DNA of 10,623 nt from Gaiellasilicea sp039914895. Its GTDB lineage: Bacteria > Actinomycetota > Thermoleophilia > Gaiellales > Gaiellaceae. The stretch is taken from assembly GCA_039914895.1 (NCBI GenBank), contig JBDSOJ010000103.1:1-10623 (forward strand), written 5' to 3'. Both the position numbers and the translations under genes were made by a program. Every line of letters begins with the position of its first letter. Positions within the stretch are counted from its first letter, which is position 1. Positions 6,434-10,623 of this stretch are shown piece after piece. Under the pieces are notes generated by a model. The model was given only the letters and a program-made list of their open reading frames with translations. It was not told the origin of the DNA and did not search any database.

Positions 6434-8350
6434 ATGCTCGCAGAGGTCTATCCGCTCGTCCCGTCCCGCTCCGTCGCGCGGCCGTTCACATACGAGGTGC
6501 CGGACGGCGTCGGCGTCGGCGCGGTCGTCTCGATTCGCTTCGGCCGCTCGGCCGCGCGCGGGGTCGTGGTCGCGACCGGGGTCGAGGCGCCGGCCGGGGT
6601 CAAGACGGCGCCGATCCAGGCCGTCCTCTACGAGCTGCCGCCCGCGCTCGTCGAGCTGGCGCTCTGGCTCGCCGACTACTACGGGTCGACACCGGCCCGC
6701 GCGCTCGAGCTCGTGGCGCCGAAGCTGCGCGCCCGCCGGGGCGACAGGCGGATGACGGGCGCGGGCATGGCCGGCGAGGCCCAGCCGGCGGAGCTGACGT
6801 CGCCGCAGGTGCGGGCGGTGGCGCGGATCGTCGGGGCGATCGACGGCGGCGGCGCGCATCTACTCCTCGCGGGCGCGACCGGCAGCGGCAAGACCGAGGT
6901 CTACCTCCAGGCCTGCGCGGCGGCGCTCGCGCGCGGGAAGGGCGCGATCGTGCTCGTCCCCGAGATCGCCCTGACGCCGCAGACGCTCGGCCGCTTCCAG
7001 GCCCGGTTCGGCGACCGGATCGCCGTGCTGCACTCGGGCCTGACCGAGGCCGAGCGGCGCGACGAGCGGGAGCGGATCGTCGCCGGCGAGGCGCCCGTGG
7101 TGGTCGGCGCGCGCTCGGCGGTGTTCGCGCCGGTGCCGAACCTCGGTCTGATCTGCGTCGACGAGGAGCACGACTCCTCTTACAAGCAGGAGTCGGATCC
7201 CCGCTACGACGCCCGCACGGTTGCCGCCAAGCGGGCTGCGCTCGAGGGCGCCGTCGCCGTCTACGGCAGCGCGACGCCGCGGCCGGAGAGCTGGGAGCGG
7301 CTCGAGCGTCTCGAGCTTGGGGAGCGGCTGGGCGCCCCGATGCCGAGCGTGAAGATCGTCGACCTCCGCCACGAGGCCGGCTATCCGCTTTCGGCGCCGC
7401 TGCTCGCCGAGCTCGGGCGGATCTCGGAGCACGGTGGCAAGGCGATCCTGCTGCTCAATCGCCGCGGCCTCGCGCCGGCGATCCACTGCCGCGCCTGCGG
7501 CACTTCGCGCCGGTGCGGCCTCTGCGACGTGGCGCTGACGCTGCACGGCGACGCGCGGCTTCACTGCCACCACTGCGGCCACTCTGAGGCGGTTCCGGAG
7601 TCATGCCCCGAGTGCGGCTCAGCGGAGCTGGCGCGGATCGGCGCGGGCACGCAGAAGCTCGAGTCGGAGCTGGCGAAGCGCGTTCCGGAGCTGCGCCGGA
7701 TCCGGCTCGACGCGGATACGGCCTCAAAGCCGGGTGCGCTTCGTGAGGCGCTCGACAGCTTCGTCGCCTCCGATCGTGTCGTCCTGATCGGAACGCAGAT
7801 GGTGGCGAAGGGCCATCACTTCCCGGGCGTCTCACTCGCGGCGGTCGTCGACGCCGACACCGGGCTCGCCCTGCCGGACTTCAGGGCCGAGGAGCGCACC
7901 TTTCAGCTCGTGACGCAGCTCGCCGGCCGCAGCGGCCGCGACGCGCCGGGGAAGGTGATCGTCCAGACGTTCCAGCCCGACGCGCTGCCGCTCCGCTATG
8001 CGGCGCGCCACGACGTTGCCGGCTTCCTCACCGAGGAGCTCGGACGCCGCCGCGAGCTCGGCTACCCGCCGTTCCGGCACCTGATCTCGATCGTCGCCTC
8101 CGGCTCCGACCCCGACGCGCCGGAACGGCTCCTGCGCGAGCTCAAGAGAGAGGTCGAGGGCGCCGACCTGCTCGGCCCGGCGCCGCTCCTGCGTCTCCGC
8201 GGCCGCCATCGCTCCCAGCTGGTGGCGAAGACGGACAGCCCGCGGGCGCTCGCCGCCGCGGCGGGACGGGTGCTCGCAGCGGCGGCGCCGGCGATGCGTC
8301 GAGCCGGCGTCAACGCCGTCGTCGACGTCGATCCCCAGTCGATCTCGTAG
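6434..8350 (+). CDS. priA: primosomal protein N' (replication restart helicase PriA)
   Basis: PriA binds abandoned replication forks and reloads the replisome. From ATG 6434 the product has 638 residues, about 90 shorter than the E. coli protein. A compact 3'-DNA-binding domain (about 1-100, PLVPSRSVARPFTYEVP) leads into a short Gly-rich linker and a superfamily 2 helicase core: Walker A GATGSGKT (147-154), VLVPEIALTPQ, DEEH (243-246), GSATP (278-282), LLNRRGLAP, GTQMVAKGHHFPGV (453-466) and QLAGRSGR (495-502). Eight cysteines at 352, 355, 361, 364, 378, 381, 391 and 394 form the usual two zinc sites. All catalytic motifs look intact, unlike the degenerate PriA of Mycobacterium and relatives. 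A GTG at 6422 is an alternative start; ATG 6434 is preferred because GGTGGT lies 7 bases upstream. It heads a + strand run with def, fmt and rsmB. Confidence 0.96.
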   Translation: MLAEVYPLVPSRSVARPFTYEVPDGVGVGAVVSIRFGRSAARGVVVATGVEAPAGVKTAPIQAVLYELPPALVELALWLADYYGSTPARALELVAPKLRARRGDRRMTGAGMAGEAQPAELTSPQVRAVARIVGAIDGGGAHLLLAGATGSGKTEVYLQACAAALARGKGAIVLVPEIALTPQTLGRFQARFGDRIAVLHSGLTEAERRDERERIVAGEAPVVVGARSAVFAPVPNLGLICVDEEHDSSYKQESDPRYDARTVAAKRAALEGAVAVYGSATPRPESWERLERLELGERLGAPMPSVKIVDLRHEAGYPLSAPLLAELGRISEHGGKAILLLNRRGLAPAIHCRACGTSRRCGLCDVALTLHGDARLHCHHCGHSEAVPESCPECGSAELARIGAGTQKLESELAKRVPELRRIRLDADTASKPGALREALDSFVASDRVVLIGTQMVAKGHHFPGVSLAAVVDADTGLALPDFRAEERTFQLVTQLAGRSGRDAPGKVIVQTFQPDALPLRYAARHDVAGFLTEELGRRRELGYPPFRHLISIVASGSDPDAPERLLRELKREVEGADLLGPAPLLRLRGRHRSQLVAKTDSPRALAAAAGRVLAAAAPAMRRAGVNAVVDVDPQSIS

Positions 8351-8361
8351 CCAGGCGAGAT

Positions 8362-8367
8362 TAGACT
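8362..8367 (+). promoter_or_regulatory. putative -10 box of def (TAGACT)
   Basis: TAGACT in the 23-base gap between priA and def ends 6 bases before the def ATG, the spacing expected for a leaderless transcript starting at the A of ATG. No ribosome site precedes def. A -35 is not evident. It could serve a def-fmt-rsmB transcript independent of priA. Confidence 0.35.
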
Positions 8368-8373
8368 CGGGCG

Positions 8374-8958
8374 ATGACTACGGACGGCGTCGGTCCGGCC
8401 CCCGAGGGCGGCGAGGAGGTGGACGAGCGGCAACTCGATGCCGAGGCGCGCGCACGGCGCCGCGTCGCGCTCGCGCAGATCCGCCAGTACCCGGACGCGG
8501 TCCTGCGGATGCGGGCGCGCGAGGTGGAGCGGTTCGACGACGACTTGGCGCGCCTGGCCGAGAAGATGGCAGACCTGATGCACGACGCACGCGGCGTCGG
8601 GCTCGCGGCGACGCAGGTCGGCGTGCTCCAGCGGCTGTTCGTCTTCCAGCCCGCCGACGACGAGGACGTGGCCGCGATCGTCAACCCGGAGATCGTGAAG
8701 CGCTCGCGCTCGACGGAGGTCGCCGACGAAGGCTGCCTGTCACTCCAGGGCGCGCTCGTCCCGGTCGAGCGTGCGCTCGAGGTCACGATCGAGGGTTGGG
8801 ACGTGACCGGCGCGCCGATCAAGCTGGAGCTGGAGGAGCTGGACGCCCGCGTTGTCCAGCACGAGCTCGACCACCTCGACGGCGTCCTCATGCTCGAGCG
8901 CACGGACGACGGATCACGCAAGGCCGCGCTCGCGACGCTGCGCACGTCAAGCTTCTAG
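8374..8958 (+). CDS. def: peptide deformylase
   Basis: This cytoplasmic metalloenzyme removes the formyl group from the N-terminal methionine of new proteins. The three family motifs are present: GVGLAATQ (74-81), EGCLS (119-123, metal-ligand Cys121) and QHELDHLDG (162-170, HELDH with two metal His and catalytic Glu164). Length is 194 residues. The usual N-terminus (IRQYPDAVLR) begins at about residue 36, so there is an extra acidic then Arg-rich, low-complexity extension of roughly 30 residues. ATG 8374 has no ribosome site but has a TAGACT box 6 bases upstream; a GTG at 8419 is a possible later start. It lies 2 bases before fmt, whose product performs the opposite formylation step, a conserved pairing. 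Confidence 0.96.
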   Translation: MTTDGVGPAPEGGEEVDERQLDAEARARRRVALAQIRQYPDAVLRMRAREVERFDDDLARLAEKMADLMHDARGVGLAATQVGVLQRLFVFQPADDEDVAAIVNPEIVKRSRSTEVADEGCLSLQGALVPVERALEVTIEGWDVTGAPIKLELEELDARVVQHELDHLDGVLMLERTDDGSRKAALATLRTSSF

Positions 8959-8960
8959 GC

Positions 8961-9746
8961 ATGAGGATCTCGGTCGCCGCCACGGCGCCCTTCGGCGCGG
9001 ACGTGCTCGAACGGCTCGCCGCGCGGCATCACGTCGCAACGCTGCTGACCCGGCCGGACAGCCCGTCCGGGCGCGGCCGGAAGCTCGCACCCCCGCCGGC
9101 GAAGCTCGTCGCCGAGCGCCTCGGGATCCCCGTGCTCCAGCCCGAGCGGCCCACAGCCGAGCTGGAGCTGCCGGGCGACGCCGTCGTCGTCGCCGCGTAC
9201 GGTCTGCTGATCCCGGAGAGCCTGCTCGAACGGGGGCTCTGGCTCAACGTCCATCCATCGCTGCTGCCGCGCTGGCGCGGCGCGGCTCCGGTCGAGCGGG
9301 CGTTGCTGGCCGGGGACGAGGAGACGGGCGTGACGATCCACGAGACGGTGAAGGAGCTCGACGCCGGCCCGATCGCCGCCCAGCGCGCGTTCACGCTGAC
9401 GCCGGAGGACGATGCGGGAGCGGTCTACGCGCGGTCGGCGGAGCTCGCGGTCGAGCTGCTCGACGAGGTGCTCCCTGAGCCCGCGTTCTCACCACAGCAG
9501 GGCGAGCCCACCTACGCGGCCAAGATCGAGGCGGCCGACCGCGAGCTCGACCTCTCCCGCTCGGAGGAGAGCCTGAACCGGATCCGCGCGCTCTCGCCGC
9601 ACATCGGCGCCCGCGGCGAGCTGCACGGCCGGCGCGTGACGATCTGGAAGGCGCGGCTCGCGGACGGAGAGCTCGTCCCGGTCGAGGTGCAACCCGAGGG
9701 CGGGAGCCGGATGTCCTACGACGCGTTCGTGCGCGGCCTGCGATGA
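8961..9746 (+). CDS. fmt: methionyl-tRNA formyltransferase, short form
   Basis: Fmt transfers a formyl group from 10-formyl-tetrahydrofolate to initiator Met-tRNA. The start is ATG 8961, two bases after the def stop, where family similarity begins (MRISVAATAPFGADVLERL). The formyltransferase domain is complete: RPDSPSGRGRKL, VVVAAYGLLIP, NVHPSLLPRWRGAAP with catalytic Asn96 and His98, and ELDAGPI with Asp134. The tRNA-binding C-terminal domain is present (PTYAAKIEAADRELDLS, VTIWKA) but compressed: after VTIWKARLADG the usual segment covering a GTI.. strand and a GDG loop is absent, and the chain passes directly to the final strand and MSYDAFVRGLR. Total length is 261 residues against about 310 normally. 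The TGA stop overlaps the rsmB ATG as ATGA, indicating translational coupling. Confidence 0.94.
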   Translation: MRISVAATAPFGADVLERLAARHHVATLLTRPDSPSGRGRKLAPPPAKLVAERLGIPVLQPERPTAELELPGDAVVVAAYGLLIPESLLERGLWLNVHPSLLPRWRGAAPVERALLAGDEETGVTIHETVKELDAGPIAAQRAFTLTPEDDAGAVYARSAELAVELLDEVLPEPAFSPQQGEPTYAAKIEAADRELDLSRSEESLNRIRALSPHIGARGELHGRRVTIWKARLADGELVPVEVQPEGGSRMSYDAFVRGLR

Positions 9747-10623
9747 CGGTCGCGCCGGCCCGCAAGGCTGCGTACGACGTCGTCCGCCGTGTCTTCGAGG
9801 AGGGCGCCTACGCCGACCGGGCGCTCCGCTCCGCGTCCGCAGCGCTCGACGATCGCGATCGCGCCCTCGCTCGGCAACTCGCCTTCGGGACCGTCCAGCG
9901 CGTTCGCACGCTCGATCACGCGATCGAGACGCTCGGGAAGCGGCCCGTGCGGAAGCTCGACGCGCCTGTCCGCGACGCCCTGCGCCTCGGCGCCTTCCAG
10001 CTCGCCTACCTCGGCGGCGTTCCGCGTTATGCGGCCGTGAACGAGTCGGTCGAGCTCGTCCGCGGCGCCGGTCTCGAGCGGGCCGTCCCGTTCGCGAATG
10101 CCGTCCTGCGCCGCGTCGGCGACGGGATCGAGCGGCTGCTCGCGGAGCTCCCCGAAGGCCCGCTGAAGCACTCCTACCCCGACTGGATCTGGGATGTCTG
10201 GCGCCGCGATCTCGGCGAGGAGGAGGCGTTGGCGCTGATGCGGGCGCAGAACGAACCCCCACCCGTCGTTGTCAGACATGTCCGGGGTCAGATCCCGGCG
10301 GGGTCCGAAACGAACATCCCGAACGCGTACGAGGTCACCCGAGTCGACGAGAAAGCCCTGCACAGAGGCGAGATCTGGCCGCAGAGCCGTGGCTCCCAGC
10401 TCGCCGGGCTCGTCGTCGGCTCCCGGGCCGGCGAGCGTACGCTCGACCTTTGCGCCGCGCCCGGCGGCAAGGCGACGATGCTCGCCGGCGAGGTCGTCGC
10501 CGTCGAGGTCAACGAGGCCCGCGCCCGAGAGCTGGAGGCGAACATCCGCCGTCTCGGCGTGGACAACGTCCGAATCGTCCACGCCGACGGCCGCGAGCTC
10601 CCACCTGAGCTGACCGGCTTCGA
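9743..10623 (+). CDS. rsmB: 16S rRNA (cytosine-C5) methyltransferase RsmB/Sun (3' partial)
   Basis: RsmB methylates C967 of 16S rRNA using SAM. The frame is open from ATG 9743 (overlapping the fmt stop) to the window edge, giving 293 residues without a stop. Residues 1 to about 130 form a NusB-like RNA-binding domain (RKAAYDVVRRVFEEGAYADRAL, RLGAFQLAYL, PRYAAVNESVELVR, FANAVLRRV). The methyltransferase domain follows, with NEPPP (170-174), WPQSRGSQLAG and the SAM-binding motif I LDLCAAPGGKAT (234-245), then VVAVEVNEARARELEANIRRLG. The catalytic cysteine motifs lie beyond the edge. The stretch around residues 176-190 contains rare AGA and CAT codons and a palindrome at 10282-10298. Closely related RsmF-type enzymes lack the NusB domain, so RsmB is preferred. 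Confidence 0.94.
   Translation, partial: MTVAPARKAAYDVVRRVFEEGAYADRALRSASAALDDRDRALARQLAFGTVQRVRTLDHAIETLGKRPVRKLDAPVRDALRLGAFQLAYLGGVPRYAAVNESVELVRGAGLERAVPFANAVLRRVGDGIERLLAELPEGPLKHSYPDWIWDVWRRDLGEEEALALMRAQNEPPPVVVRHVRGQIPAGSETNIPNAYEVTRVDEKALHRGEIWPQSRGSQLAGLVVGSRAGERTLDLCAAPGGKATMLAGEVVAVEVNEARARELEANIRRLGVDNVRIVHADGRELPPELTGF
10271..10298. repeat. small palindromic element inside rsmB
   Basis: CCGGGGTCAGATCCCGG (10282-10298) is a 17-base palindrome about a central A with a single G:T mismatch per arm. Immediately before it is GACATGTC (10275-10282), a perfect 8-base palindrome, and GTCAGA occurs twice (10271-10276 and 10287-10292). The stretch is translated in frame as part of RsmB. 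It could be a remnant of a dispersed REP-like palindrome or chance in GC-rich coding DNA. Confidence 0.35.

Noticed and set aside
5329..7587. Long + strand open frame (752 codons) running opposite fbpC and into priA
   Set aside because: It spans an antisense stretch over fbpC and an out-of-frame stretch over priA, and its translation is low-complexity Arg/Ala/Asp-rich. It is a by-product of high GC content. The genuine proteins there carry complete family motifs.
8796..8960. Extension of fmt upstream into def (start at 8796)
   Set aside because: The extra 55 residues are an out-of-frame reading of the def 3' end, Arg-rich and unlike Fmt. The family similarity begins exactly at ATG 8961.
9716..10582. 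Long minus-strand open frame (288 codons) at the right end
   Set aside because: The opposite strand encodes RsmB with NusB-like and SAM-binding motifs, continuing past the window edge. The antisense frame is its shadow.
1..10623. tRNA, rRNA, riboswitch, CRISPR and insertion sequence signatures
   Set aside because: None was recognised by eye. In particular there is no room for a SAM riboswitch before metK, where the previous gene ends 12 bases upstream.

Overview
The window is very GC-rich, with strong third-position G/C, and is packed with genes. The order metK ... priA-def-fmt-rsmB is the housekeeping cluster typical of Actinomycetota. Protein style, the gene order and a PriA that keeps an intact helicase core suggest a deep-branching lineage such as Thermoleophilia (Gaiellales or Solirubrobacterales). 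That placement is inference; no rRNA gene or marker phylogeny is available here.

Layout. Bases 1-90 hold the last 29 codons of an unidentified + strand gene. metK (S-adenosylmethionine synthetase, 103-1350) follows, then a membrane-anchored DUF4230 protein that starts inside the end of metK (1328-2002). Next is a minus-strand block read right to left: fbpC (5365-6384), fbpA (4292-5299), fbpB (2710-4278) and a DtxR/MntR-type metalloregulator with a FeoA-like tail (2017-2700). From 6434 the + strand resumes with priA, def, fmt and the start of rsmB, which runs off the right edge. Gaps are 2-67 bases or genes overlap, so there is no gene-free stretch above 300 bases. I see no tRNA, rRNA, CRISPR array, insertion sequence or clear terminator.

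How the genes work together. The fbp block is a complete binding-protein-dependent Fe(III) importer: lipoprotein FbpA captures ferric ion, FbpB (two fused permease halves) is the channel, FbpC the ATPase. The regulator closes the same transcription unit. The best regulatory signal is a pair of almost identical 18-bp inverted repeats, TGTAAGG-N4-CCTTACA: one overlaps the fbpC start codon (6384-6401), the other sits just upstream of fbpA over a good -10 (5321-5338). They are the natural candidate operators for the DtxR-family protein, giving a self-contained, probably autoregulated iron module wedged into a core-gene cluster. The priA-def-fmt-rsmB side covers replication restart, N-terminal formyl-Met handling (Fmt adds formyl to initiator tRNA, Def removes it from the protein) and 16S rRNA methylation.

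Points deserving a second look: the operator pair and the short fbpC/priA divergent region, the altered metal-site residues in the regulator, an unusually short Fmt, an intact PriA helicase, TANNNT boxes placed for near-leaderless starts of metK and def, and a small palindrome inside rsmB.
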